Shown: positions 44,410 through 56,102 of the stretch, piece by piece
How the letters are laid out: each line of letters starts with the position of its first letter
Position numbering within the stretch: the stretch's first letter is position 1
Assembly: GCA_012295275.1 (NCBI GenBank)
Contig: CM022665.1
Location: forward strand, 47,064,602-47,128,601
DNA: 64,000 bases
From: Chrysomallon squamiferum
Taxonomy: Eukaryota; Mollusca; Gastropoda; Neomphalida; Peltospiridae
Reading direction: 5' to 3'
Notes under the pieces: model-generated
What the model saw: only the letters and a program-made list of their open reading frames with translations
What the model was told of the DNA's origin: nothing
Database searches by the model: none
Translations under genes and position numbers: made by a program

Positions 44410-44770
44410 ATGCAGGATAAACGACAATTAAGTGTGTGTGCGTGTGTCTGCATGTATGTGTGTGTGTTTGTGTGAGTATGTGTCTGTATGTGTGTGTGTG
44501 TGTGCATATGAGTAAATGTGTATGTGTGTGTGTGTATGTGTATATGAGTGGATGTGTGAGTGTATGTGTGTGTATGTATGTGTGTGTGTACGTGTCTGTG
44601 TGTTTGTGTTCACGTGTTTGTGTGTGTGCAGGTGTGTGTGTAAATATGTGTGTGTGTCTCTGTATTTGTTTTGTGTGCTTGCATAGGGGGAGAGAGACAG
44701 AGAGAGACAGAGAGAGAGAGAGATTGGGATTGGGATTGGGATTGGGATTGGGATTGAGAAAAACAGAGTC
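44410..44770. repeat. TG-rich array and (GGGATT)n hexamer run
   Basis: About 250 bp of interrupted TG with TATG and TGTTTGTG variants, then GA-rich DNA and a tandem GGGATT run (about 44724-44757). GGGATT is not the telomere hexamer. Confidence 0.9.
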
Positions 44771-45382
44771 AGAGAGAGACGGAGAAATATAAACCAAATT
44801 AGAAAATGAGACAGTGATATAGACAGACAGACAGACTAATGGATGGATGTCTGGACAGATACAGACATACAGACAGATAGATGGACATTATTGACACTGT
44901 ATGCCAGCAGTAACACTTTAACTGTGTCTAAACCGTAGAGTCGAATTCTAAAAATAGCTTTCGTCTGTCTGTGAGTTATGGTGATCTTGAGACCAGTGTG
45001 TTCACATTTCTGTGAGACGTATCGTCAATACGAGATATCAACCTTAAACTACGAACAGCAAGAAAAATACTCACATCATTAACAGTCCACAAAGGCAACA
45101 CGAATTGTGTTTACCAGCTGTTGTGGTGGTAGTAGTATTGTCATTTTCATTAATATCGTCGTCGTCGTCGTTCATCAGAGAATAAATAAATGTAAACTGA
45201 TCAGTATTAGGTTTCAATTGTTTTAGAATTAAAATTATTTTAAATGTCGTAAGGAAATTAAAGAGATTTACATAATATATAATCACTTTATTCTTCTTCT
45301 TTTTTTAATCTTTATTCAGATAGCATTTGTCAACTGTACATTGTTTTGTTTTTTCTCTTTAAATATAATGAATGAGAACACA

Positions 45383-45442
<60 letters not shown>

Positions 45443-45930
45443 AAAAACCTTTTTCAAACCGTGAATAAAAATAATGTAACAGTTAGCATTTGAAATCGTG
45501 GTTTAAAATTCAGAAACAATAAAATTCTATTTCACTTCAAATATTTTTAAATTTATCTCACGAAGATGAACTATTTATTTTACTCTACAGAAGTATACAG
45601 CCTGAAGCACGACTGTTAGTTACTGTGTAAGACAAACTGGCTTCTAGGCATGCACTGAACACAGCGGGCTGTGTGTGAGGTATGTGACTTGTCGCTGTGG
45701 TGTAGACACACACTGGAGGAACGTTTCAGAAGTCGGTTTCATAAATCGATGTAATTGCGTGTTGTTTGCCCTCCAGCTTTCACAGCGTAATGGGATCAAC
45801 AATCCGTTTATTTCACAAGTGAAATTTCACAATTGAAAGCAGCACTTGACTAGAATCCGAGTGTAGCATTACCACGAATACGTGTTGGGTTGTTTAGAGA
45901 TGTTTGAGTATAAACATGTAAAACACTGCA
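44771..45930. other. intergenic, with an (AT)n run
   Basis: GACA/GATG-type short repeats (44820-44890), a pure AT run (about 45386-45440) and unique AT-rich DNA. No gene seen. Confidence 0.6.
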
Positions 45931-45934
45931 TACC

Positions 45935-45938
45935 CGCC

Positions 45939-45987
<49 letters not shown>

Positions 45988-46017
45988 TATATACACATGC
46001 ATATTCTCATAAGCACA

Positions 46018-46058
<41 letters not shown>

Positions 46059-46432
46059 GACACAGACACACAAACAGATACACAGATACACAAATATATA
46101 CACATGCATATTCTCATACACACACACACACATATACAGACACACACACATACACACATATCTACAGATACATACAGATACACAAACCCACAGACACACA
46201 TACACACACACAGACACACACACACACATATCTACAGATACATACAGATACACAAACCCACAGACACACATACACACACAGACACACACACACACACATA
46301 CAGATACATAAAAATACACAAACACGTACATATGCATATTCTCATAAACACACACGCATACACACACATACACACACTTACACACACATAAACATATACC
46401 TGTATACACACTCACACACAGACACACGCACG
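45935..46432. repeat. CA-rich array with higher-order copies
   Basis: Interrupted CA with ATAC and GACACA variants. A segment with CATATCTACAGATACATACA and ACACAAACCCACAGACACAC is repeated at about 46157 and 46228 (71-bp step), and TATACACATGCATATTCTCA recurs at about 45989, 46099 and 46331. Confidence 0.9.
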
Positions 46433-46799
46433 TACAGACACACTGGCACCTGTACGTAATACGTTCATGCATACACACACAGACACACTGGCACCTGTAC
46501 GTAATACCTTCATGCATACACACACAGACACACTGGCACCTGTACGTAATACGTTCATGCATACACACACAGACACACTGGCACCTGTACGTAATACCTT
46601 CATGCATACACACACAGACAGCTGGCACCTGTATAAAATACGTTCAATGCATTTAACACACAGACACACTGGCACCTGTACGTAAATACCTTCATGCATT
46701 AACACACAGACACACTGGCACCTGTACGTAATACCTTCATGCATACACACACAGACACACTGGCACCTGTACGTAATACCTTCATGCATACACACACGT
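46433..46799. repeat. 45-bp minisatellite, eight copies
   Basis: CACTGGCACCTGTACGTAAT followed by ACSTTCATGCATACACACAC AGACA. Copies start at 46441, 46486, 46531 and 46576, exactly 45 bp apart, then at about 46621, 46666, 46712 and 46757 with small indels. ACG and ACC variants alternate in the first four copies, so the array may have grown as a 90-bp dimer. Confidence 0.95.
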
Positions 46800-47353
46800 G
46801 GGACGTACTTGTTTAGAACGGGCAGAGCCAGCAACTCGCGATCTACATCTGAACTACATGCTTGACGTCGCCATCAACTAGTGTTGTCAAATCCCGTGTG
46901 TAACGACAAACACTTTTAATGCCAGCAACACCACAGCCAGCTGTCACAAACATAAACTTAAAAGTTCAATAGAGTTTAATTTTACTGTGTCATCGGTTTT
47001 GAAAGAGCTGCTGTTGTAAATGTCGAAACACAACAGTTAAAATGCAGTTAAATGTGCTGGCGTTTCAAACCCGTTTCTGCTTTATTTCTGTAGCACAATA
47101 CTGGGACTATTGTCTCGGTTTTATTTTACACCATATGTAGCTGTTACATAAACTGCTGTATATATTCTAGAGAGTTGAAACAAGTGTTGTTACTCGTTGT
47201 TAATCTGTGCATAGATGATTATATATACATGTGTATTACAGACAGGCTTACAAACAGACATGCATACATGCATGCGTGCATGAATATACAGACATACAGA
47301 AATATATATACATAATATTCATATAGTTTATTGTTTTTATCTCTTCTAAGCAG

Positions 47354-47387
<34 letters not shown>

Positions 47388-48130
47388 TATATATATATAT
47401 ACAAACACACACATACATTTACGTGTACCTACATATACATGTACATGTATATTTGTGTGTTGGTGTGTGTGTGTGTACCATGCGATCGGGTACAATTAAC
47501 AAAAAGTTCTTCACGCTGAGCTACAGGTAAAATTGCTCTGCTGTTATTATTCTGACATCAAATCTAATTCTGTTTTTTACTCTGCATTGTTAAATGTGTG
47601 TCATTACGACCAGCCATACATCAACGTCTGCACTAATTTCAGTTTGTTTTCAATCACTGACTTTGTCATCAAAACTGCGTAGGTCAGACTTGCCCAGTTG
47701 ATGGGAATCGAGTTTCAGAGAAAATAGATTAACTCAGGTGATTTTTGATTGTTTTTTTTTTTTTGCCTTTTTCGTGCATTATGTGTTTTTTTTTCGTTTA
47801 TATATTAAATTTTATTTTGTTTTATGTTATGTATTTTTTTGTTTTGTTTTTTTTAATTTTTTTATTTTATTTATATTTTTTTTTATTATTTTTTTTATTT
47901 ATTTATTTATGTTTTTTATGTTTTTTTTTAATTATAAATACTTTTTTTTTTACATGAGTACATATTAATGTCGATTTGATGACGCCTTGTTTGATTTTTT
48001 CTCCTTTTTTTGATGGTTTTTTTTTCTGTTTTCTTTCAGATTTATCACCAACAAATAGATATTTTAATAGTTATCGTGTTCTTTAACAGAATTAATGTCT
48101 TTCTTAATAATTTTCCTTTCAGATTAGCTC
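46800..48130. other. intergenic, with CA/ATAC microsatellites and T-rich DNA
   Basis: Complex unique sequence at 46800-47180, CA/AT/ATAC runs at 47220-47480, and T-rich DNA at 47750-48030. No gene seen. Confidence 0.6.
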
Positions 48131-48179
48131 AGATACATAAAGAACTGCCAAATATTTCTTGTTATGATTACTGAATATT

Positions 48180-48438
48180 TCATCTTCTTCTTCATCATCA
48201 TCTTCTTCGTCTTCTTCTTCTTCTTCGTCTTCTTCTTCTTCTTCGTCATCATCATCATCTTCTTTTTCTTCGTCTTCGTCTTCTTCTTCTTCGACTTCTT
48301 CTTCTTCGTCATCATCATCATCTTCTTTTTCTTCTTTTTCTTCTTCTTCTTCGACTTCGTCTTCTTCGTCATCATCATCATCTTCTTTTTCTTCGTCTTC
48401 GTCTTCTTCGTCTTCTTCTTCTTCTTCTTCTTTTTCTT

Positions 48439-48469
<31 letters not shown>

Positions 48470-48530
48470 TTATTATTATCATTATTATCATTATTATTAT
48501 TTATTATCATTATTATCATTATTATTTTCA
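48180..48530. repeat. TTC/TCG/TCA trinucleotide array with a 60-63-bp higher-order step
   Basis: TCGTCATCATCATCATCTTC recurs at about 48243, 48306 and 48366. Continuous TTC follows (48410-48470), then ATT/ATC. On the plus strand the array is one long polypyrimidine tract ending in an acceptor-like ATTATTTTCAG at 48531. Open frames across it are poly-F or poly-K and not real. Confidence 0.9.
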
Positions 48531-48531
48531 G

Positions 48532-48632
48532 ATTAATCTTCGAGGATCGTAATCGCTGGCTACCACGAACTGTCTCGACTCTTCTCGTTTCGTTTCGTCT
48601 CGTCTCGGCGACCAATGCTCTGAACGAAAACG
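48532..48632 (+). promoter_or_regulatory. 5' leader of the 48.6-kb gene, with a two-codon upstream ORF
   Basis: CpG-rich sequence starts abruptly after the AG at 48530-48531, which may be a 3' splice site behind the polypyrimidine array, or the transcript may simply start here. An ATG in good context (ACCAATG, 48615) encodes only two codons before TGA (48621-48623), nine bases before the main ATG. Confidence 0.35.
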
Positions 48633-49322
48633 ATGTCTGCCCAGCCAACCAAAGTGCACGACCCCCTGTTCCACTTCGAGACGCACTTCCCGGACCGCCT
48701 GTCCAGACTGCACATCCACCAGGACTTCTCCCACTCCGTGCGCCGCAGCAACAAGAAGGTGAAGCGGTCGGGGGCGAGGTACAAGACGCAGCCGGTGACG
48801 TTCGACGAGATCCAGGAGGTGGACGAGGAGCCCGCCAGCGAAGACAAACGCGACGACGGCCTGAAAGGGAAGCTGCAGGCGTTTTCCAGGTCCATGGACG
48901 GCCTGCTGCCCAAGGCCTCCCCAGTGCACACGAGACACTACTCCCCGACCCTGCAGAAGAAGTTCGACCACCCCCCGATCATTCTCGAGAAGTGCGAGCA
49001 AGAGGTGGGAAAGGTGAAGGACGACGCGAAGTCGCCGTCCCCGGCCCCGGACAAGAGGCTGAACGAGAACGAGGCCGGCGCGTCGACGCCCGCCGCCGCC
49101 GAAGCGAGGCTGCAGGACGAGAAGACGCCGGTTTCGGGGACTGTGGATCAGTCGAGCGACTCGTTGAAAAAACAGGACACTTTGTTAGCGTCGCCGTGTA
49201 CAACGGCGGATGAATCCCCGAAACCCAATTTACCTTCCCCGAACATGGCTCCGCGGCGGCAGAAGATAACAGCAAAAGCAAAGAAGAGGCAAAAGGCGAG
49301 TGACGATTCCAAGGAGACATAA
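48633..49322 (+). CDS. GC-rich single-exon gene, 229-residue disordered basic protein, unknown function
   Basis: I do not recognise this protein. It starts MSAQPTKVHDPLFHFETHFP and runs 229 residues to TAA. Residues 11-56 look the most structured (HFETHFPDRLSRLHIHQDF), with a basic cluster at 37-51 (RRSNKKVKRSGARYK) and an acidic stretch at 58-76 (DEIQEVDEE). The rest is rich in Ser, Pro, Lys, Glu and Ala, and therefore probably disordered, ending with a basic nuclear-localisation-like cluster at 207-221 (PRRQKITAKAKKRQK). There is no signal peptide or membrane segment. GC- and CpG-rich codons in 48640-49140 contrast sharply with the AT-rich setting and with FBXO3, which is what makes this frame stand out as coding. 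The second ATG-proximal alternative is weak; the start has A at -4 and no in-frame ATG upstream. A polyadenylation signal follows at 49415. Confidence 0.75.
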   Translation: MSAQPTKVHDPLFHFETHFPDRLSRLHIHQDFSHSVRRSNKKVKRSGARYKTQPVTFDEIQEVDEEPASEDKRDDGLKGKLQAFSRSMDGLLPKASPVHTRHYSPTLQKKFDHPPIILEKCEQEVGKVKDDAKSPSPAPDKRLNENEAGASTPAAAEARLQDEKTPVSGTVDQSSDSLKKQDTLLASPCTTADESPKPNLPSPNMAPRRQKITAKAKKRQKASDDSKET

Positions 49323-49414
49323 CTGGAAATATTTTTTGAAAAACTTTTTTTTTGTTGTTTTTCTTAATGTGAGGACGCGCAGGCTGTACATAACTTCAAT
49401 GCAAATGATAACCA

Positions 49415-49424
49415 AATAAATAAA
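49415..49424 (+). terminator. polyadenylation signals of the 48.6-kb gene (overlapping AATAAA)
   Basis: AATAAATAAA lies about 93 bases after the stop codon, and GT-rich sequence (GGTTTGTCTCGGTGTTTGG) follows 35-55 bases later. A further AATAAA at 49900-49905 could serve a longer form. Confidence 0.6.
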
Positions 49425-50951
49425 TCTTGTATTCAGAGCTGGATTTCGACAGGGCGATGGTTTGTCTCGGTGTTTGGGAAGCTGTTGTGGACGCTGTTGT
49501 GGAAGTACTGTTTATATGTCACTGGTGTCATCGCGAACAAAGTGCTGGCCACACAACGACGACTGTTCTGGTTCGCTTTATGTCAAAATCCGGCCTGCTT
49601 GATGCTGGAGTTAAAAAATGTTTGCTGAATCGTCATGTCTCTCTCGCTTGTATTTTTCTTTTTATAAACGGATACCTTTTTTTTTTTTTTGATATTTAAT
49701 TATAGATCTACTTTGTTTGTGTTATGTTCCACATGAAGGAATACCCCACCCCAACCCCGAGAAAATTACCTGTTGATGATGTTGACTATCATCGTTTTGT
49801 GTTCTGCTACGTGGCTGCTGACGTCGAGCTATCTTCACCAACCATACGCTGCTGCGGGGATTGTGCAATGTGATGACGCCTCGTGTTTTCTTGTCATACA
49901 ATAAAACCAGATATCTTACGTCATGTGTTTATATATAACAAACTGTATTCTTTGGCATGCTGGTTTAAAACACACACACATACAAAAAAAAAAGAGAAGA
50001 AAACAACTACAAAAGGATTCCTTTTTCTTCTGAGTTCAGTGCGTTCGTTTAAAAGTCTTTCTTTAAGTCACGAAACGAAATCATCAGGTTTTCAGATGTT
50101 TTTCTAATGTAATTTAATGGAATTGATGTTAGGATGTTACACGCAAAAACGTTAATCGCATTTAGATTGTCTGTAACTGGTTCGTCTGCTTCAGTTGGAA
50201 GTTTGTTATACAGTGTAGACAGTGTTTGTTTGTTTTGTTTTTAGATTTTTTTTGTTTTGTTTTTGCAAGACAAGATTCCCATGACTGGAACAAATCCTTG
50301 CGGTGAACGAAAGCAAGAATCTTCTTGAAACTGGATCCAATAATTTAACAGCAAACCATCAAAATTTGTTCTTTTTTGTTTTTTTTATAATGCTTCTTTT
50401 TGTTCTTGCTTTGGATATTTATTTATTTATTTATTGTAGGTTCTGAAGGTTATTATTTGTCTTTTTCTTTCACTGACGATTTTTTTTTCTTTCTTCTTTT
50501 CTTTTCTTTTATCTTCTTTCTTTCATTTTTCATTTTTTTTTTTTCTGAACAGATAAATTATAATTTTGCAAATATATATTTTTTTCTTTTCTTTTCTTCA
50601 ATCAAAGACAACATCAAAGATTACGTTTCAAAACTTTAAACCCAGTAAACTTATTTATTACATTTAGAATGACGTGAGTTTACGACTACATCTCAGACTT
50701 CGTGGTTTGTTCTGTTCACACAAACATGTGACAGGCAAATAGAAATACGTTTACCACACAGAAATAAAGTGTAAAATAAAGTTGTAGACGTTAGCAATTT
50801 CTACATAAAAATAAATATATCGATAAAATGGAAATAACAGACTCAGATCTGGAGGTACATACATTGTTTACTAGAAAGTTTTAAAATTAAGTTTAAATAG
50901 CATTCGCTACAATGATGATGGTAATAATGATGCTTATGATGGTAATGACGG

Positions 50952-51005
<54 letters not shown>

Positions 51006-52075
51006 ATTTTGAAATAATATTTTATGACAATGATGATTTAAGAAAATGAAAGAAAATTAAAATATAAATCGATATCGTAGCTAATTTAACAGAAATGTTT
51101 TCTTTAACGAGAAACGATCAATTCAGTGAAGAGATGTAATTTTTATCTTCAAAAAATCTCTTTATCAGCAATAATCTGCTAAAATGAAATTATTGTTTCA
51201 CGTTACGGTTCAATTACTGCGCGGTTTTAATGGTTATGCTTTATCTTTTCGTTTTTTTTTCGCTTTTCGAAATATCTGATGTTTGAGTTCTGAACGGCTT
51301 GTTGTGGTAAAACTATTTAACCTTTTGTTAGATCCAAATCATTGTGTATGGTAATCGTTAATTATTATTTAAAATAGCAAAATAATCTTTATTTGTTATG
51401 CGGTAATTAGTTGTTTTTACATTCTTTTTTTTTCTTTCCTTTTTCTTTATTTTTATTTTATTTTTTTTTTTTTTTGAAAATTAAATATATATCGAATTAG
51501 AAAACAATTTTAAAATATTATAATGTAGGGCATTTTACAAATAATTAATCTCCACAACTATTCTCTTATAATTTATTTATTTTTTAAATGTCGAAACTGT
51601 TTACAATAGTGGAACCACTGAAATGTTTGACTCCATCCGTCCAGCAGTACACGACATTTAGCACGAACGGTTTTCTTCTCCGTCTAAACTGAATGAATTT
51701 CTCTTTCCAATGAGTGTTGTCCGTTTTAAGATAAAATAAACTTTGAAAATAGAAATAATATTAATAGTAATAATGATGATGAAGACGAAGATGAACAGAA
51801 ACATTGTGAAATTAGTTAACCAGAGTTACGTGAGACTTGTAACAATAAAAGGAAACCAAAGTCGCTGATAGCGATCTTTGTTAAACAGCACTACGATTGC
51901 GGCTGTTTTTTTTTTTTTTTTTAAATTTTAACTGTTTTCAATTTTTTCTTCTGCGATACACTTTTCTTCACAGCTGGCTTACTAAAGCATAATTCAAAAC
52001 ATACAAAGCTGCCTGCTGTGAGAAATTGTATAAATGTCTTAGCACAGTCTCTGAAACGTTAGTACACGTATACTG
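49425..52075. other. intergenic AT-rich sequence, no gene seen
   Basis: Unique sequence with some CpG (49440-49880), T-rich stretches (50370-50600, 51424-51478, 51905-51920) and an ATT run (50954-51005). Open frames are short and low-complexity. Confidence 0.55.
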
Positions 52076-52079
52076 GTTA

Positions 52080-52120
52080 CAGTGGCGGGTTCAACCACTT
52101 TGTATGAGGGGTGTCTCAAT
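52080..52120 (+). repeat. CAGNGGCGG-like transposon-end motif, copy 4
   Basis: CAGTGGCGGGTTCAACCACT, an AT-containing spacer and GAGGGGTGTCTC. Same layout as 40967 and 42401. No right end was recognised. Confidence 0.35.
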
Positions 52121-55100
52121 CAGCAGATTTTCATACACACCTCAAAAAAAGAAATTTAAAAAAAAAAGATATACGACATTACGTAGAATCAGAATATTGC
52201 ATGACGTCATAAGTCGTCATTTATTTTGTGACGTCAGCAAGCGGGATGTTGTATTTAATAACACCATATATTTAATAAAAGAATAATAGAAGTGTTCAAT
52301 ACAGAAAATAAAGTACTCGATTTTGTTGTTGAAAGATTTTATAAACAAGTTTACAAATATCGAATATCTCTTGTATATTATAACCGTACATGTCGTCATT
52401 AGGCCTGTGTTATCAAGTTTACGTATACCGCGTATATTATATATACCGTATTATCCAGTTAGATAAGATATGTATTTATCAAACAATAAATATTTATTTA
52501 TTTATTTATATATATAATCTGTATAGAATATTCATTAATGGATGTTCTAAGTTAAAAATAAGTGAAAACGCGAATAATGGAAGAAAAGTGTGATACTGTT
52601 TTAAAAAACATCCATAGTAGATGTTTGAATATGAGTCCAGAACATGCGTGCTTTGTTTATCAGCGTATGCAATACAGTTCAAGCGAATGGTTGATTGATT
52701 GTCCATGAAATATATGTCTGAGTTTCAAATAAACCTTTTCAGATTTGTTTATATGATTTACGATCAGGCCTAGAGCTTATCCTGTAAGAAAAGCAAACAG
52801 TCACCGAAGTCCGGAACTTCGAGAAAATGCGACTTAAAATGGATGACACGGGATTTTAATTCCTGTTTCATCTGGACCGAAATCGAAGTGCTTTGAGAAC
52901 GTTGTACAGACTCTGTCTGATGATGATTGCGATGTTGTTATTGTTATAAGCAGTTTTATGTAAGGGATATTAGTTTCTGAAGATTATTTTAACGATACGG
53001 AGGAGAAGAAAAGAAGAGGTTGTACGTGTTGTAAAACTGTGGAGTTAATGGTAGTCGGATGTACATTTCTGTAGAATATTGTTAAAGTTTTGTTGATTCC
53101 TGTTTTTTTTTTTTTTTTTTGTTTTTATAATGTATGTATTTAGAACGAATTTTGTTAACAAGTACAGAAATAGCAGTTTCTTATAAATTAGAAAGACGTC
53201 AAAGGTTGTTCCAGAAACTGACACACACACACACACACACGCAAACATACGCACTTTCATTCAGTAAAGTCATCGTATCTGGTTTATATGTAATTAAACT
53301 TTCTTGCCTTTCTTCATATACAGTGATGTGCACTCACCAATCAGAATAACAGTTCTTCTTGTGTACATTTCAGTAGCATCCCGCCCCCTCTCTAGAACCA
53401 CACCCACAATAAAATAAAAAAAATCACTCGACCCCTGCCATTGAGCTATCGAAACCTTTTCTGGAACGACTCGTAAAAAAAAAAAAAAAAAAAAAATGTT
53501 ATTTTATTTCATATTAAATGTTAATTTTCCTCGTTAGATTTTTAATGCATTTACTTGTTACTTACTGCTATGTTACCGAGTTTTAAGTGCCAGATGTACA
53601 TATTTTGTTTTCGTTTTGTTCGTCTGTTCCGTTTGAAAATGAAATACATGTATGTTTTACAAAGCTCAGAGATTATTGCTTTGTTCATTTTAAAATTTAT
53701 TTTATTTTATTATTATTATTTTTATTTTTTTTTTAATTATTTAAACCAGCGCTTTTTTTTTAAATTATTGTATAGTCTGGAGGAAAAGAGTTTGAATTAA
53801 TTGAAAGAAACGGAAAAGAGAGATACGTATCATGGCGGATTGTTAAGTTTGTAACGTTATGAAAACGAGGCTTGAGAATTGATTGGTCTTTGTAAACAGT
53901 GTAGCTGAAAACGGTCTGTAAAAGGTATTATTATATCAGTTAATTCTGTTGGTTATTAATACACACAAACATCGTTTAAAACCACGTTAACCTAGCGCTG
54001 AAGCTGACTAAAGTGTTTATTTGTTCAATTATTATTATTATTGCTGTTATTTTTATTGTTATCACTACTGTTGTTATTACTACTATTACTTATTACTTAT
54101 TACTGTTTCTATTTATTTACTTTTATATTTAATAAATTTGTGGCAACAGGCAAATAATAATCAACCGCAAAATTAGAACTTGTAAACCGGAAGTTGCACT
54201 GAGATGAAAACAGTTATTTGTAAACGAATGGTTGTAATGTTTTTTTTTTTTTTTTTTGGCTAGAGGCCATTTATTGTAACAGACAAAATAGATATTAACT
54301 GAAATAGGAAAAAGTTTTGTAGATAGTAAAGCAATAGGAAAACGTTTTACAGACCAGCAATTGTGATGGAAAGGAAAAATTAAATTTCTAGACCAACAAA
54401 ACAACAGACCATGAAAAAAAAAAATAAAAAAAAAAATTAAATAAATAAATATGTAAATAAATAAATAGTAAACAAAAAAAAAAAAAATAATAAGAAAAAA
54501 AAACCCTATAGTTAAACCAGAAATGTAACAGGGAAAAAATAAAAATATATATTTTTTTAAATATCTGTAACTGTAATAGAAAAAGCGTTATACCTTCTTT
54601 TTTTTTGGTAATCAGCAGCAGTAATCATTATTTAAAAAAAAAAAAAAATTTAATAATAATAATAAAAAAATGAATTGCGTAAACATGTGTTACTGAGAAT
54701 CTTGCTGGCAGACTTAGTTTTATTTTTTTGACTGAAGTTAGAGACAGAAGAGAATGCAGTTCGCCTGTGTATGTTTTGTACAGTGGTTTTGTTAATACTT
54801 CAATAAAGGCATGAGGTTTGTTAAAAACACGTGCTCAAAATTTGTCGTCGTCTTTGACTTTGTTCTCTCGTTTTCGTCTCTAGGAGATCGCAGAATCAAA
54901 CAGCCGTTTACGTAATTTCACGTTCTAGCCATTTTCCTGCAATTATTATAAAAATAAAGCAAAATAACATAATAAATAACACTATGACTAAAAAATAATA
55001 ACCCGTATTTATCTTATGTAACTTACATAATTATAATAAAAGCCTTTATCATATTTAATTTATTTTATTTTAATTTTTACTTCTAAAACATATTTTTAGT

Positions 55101-55420
55101 TACTGCTATAATAACAACAACAACAACAACAACAACACCATTATGCGGCTTCTGTCGTTGATAAATAACGGTAAACAAAAATAAATAAATAATTAATAAA
55201 ACTGTAAAACCTGTCGTTTCCAATCTGGCATCTTTCTTCTTCTTCTTCTTTGATTTCCTTCTTCCTCTTTACTTTATTTTTCACACACACACACATTTCC
55301 TCCACAGGTACATCTTCTATTAATCCCGGCTGCCTCGTTCTGTTGTTGTAAACTCTAACAAGAAAGTCAAATCATTCTTCCAAATCATGTTCAGATGTTT
55401 ATTTTTATTTTGTTCAGACC
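52121..55420. other. intergenic AT-rich sequence, no gene seen
   Basis: Three CRE or CRE-like motifs (ATGACGTCATAA, GTCGTCA, GTGACGTCAGC) lie within 52201-52240. Short runs: CA (53221-53240), poly-A (53477-53496), poly-T (54240-54257), A-rich (54415-54505, 54631-54668), AAC (55115-55137) and CTT (55235-55250). AATAAA at 54802 with GT-rich flanks looks like a polyadenylation signal but no gene is attached. Confidence 0.5.
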
Positions 55421-55533
55421 AATTAACGAGCAGTTCGGTCAATTTACGTTTTGTTTTCGAGAAGCGCGCCTAATTCCCCCAGCTGAATATCGACAAAAAG
55501 GGGGAAAAAATCCTATTTTCATCGACAGCAAAA

Positions 55534-55692
55534 ATGGCTGCTACCGCGTGCGTGCGTGCAAAGGAAAATCAGCCGCACGGACTGATCTGCTCGATAATAA
55601 CGAATGTGTCGGCATCAGTTAATGGTTACGAGGTTTACCTTGAAATCCAGTTTGCTTGTTCTGCACTCGGTGAAGCTGGAAACGATTGGTGA
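55534..55692 (+). other. CpG-rich 52-codon open frame, possible small exon
   Basis: CAAAAATGGCTG is a strong start context (A at -3, G at +4). The frame reads MAATACVRAKENQPHGLICS and on to NDW and TGA at 55690-55692, in a locally CpG-rich, non-repetitive patch (55430-55760). I do not recognise the product. It could be a first exon, a small protein or a CpG-rich promoter patch that is open by chance. Confidence 0.18.
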
Positions 55693-55759
55693 CTGCGGAA
55701 CTGGTGGCGGAATACGCATGAATCGTGCGATGTGATTCTTGAGATCTCGTTTTTTCTCG

Positions 55760-56071
55760 TCTCTTCGTTAATGGCGATTCAGCTACGGCGTAACTTCTGT
55801 AATGATCTCAGAATATTTTGGAATCAACAGAGTCGATATTCCAGATAAATAATTTGGACATTCAATTAAGACCAATAATTTAAAATCGTTATTTTAATGG
55901 GGGAAAAAAAAAAAAAAATTATTTTTATTTTTATTGAAGTATTTTTTACTTCTACTACTACTATTACAAGCATTACTACTACTGCTATTACTATGACTGT
56001 TAGTGCTGTTACTATTACGTCTGTTACTAGTACATTAACTATTTTCAGTCATAGTATCCTCCCCAACGACA

Positions 56072-56102
<31 letters not shown>

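Noticed and set aside
46433-46799. Regular repeats that might suggest a CRISPR array
   Set aside because: The repeats are contiguous, without unique spacers, and the DNA is animal nuclear sequence.
45882-46834. Long frames of His/Thr or Cys/Val on either strand
   Set aside because: Translations of CA repeats and of the 45-bp minisatellite.
48164-49213. 349-codon plus-strand frame crossing the TTC array into the GC-rich gene
   Set aside because: The first half is poly-Phe/Ile from the triplet array and the second half is an out-of-frame reading of the 229-codon gene.
48124-49320. Minus-strand frames opposite the GC-rich gene, including a Lys/Met-rich one over the triplet array
   Set aside because: GC-rich codons leave the opposite strand open. 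The plus-strand frame has the leader and polyadenylation signal. The minus-strand Glu/Asp reading of the array has no start and no adjoining exon.
49427-49699. 90-codon frame after the 48.6-kb gene
   Set aside because: It has no ATG at its start, lies beyond the polyadenylation signal and ends in poly-Phe.
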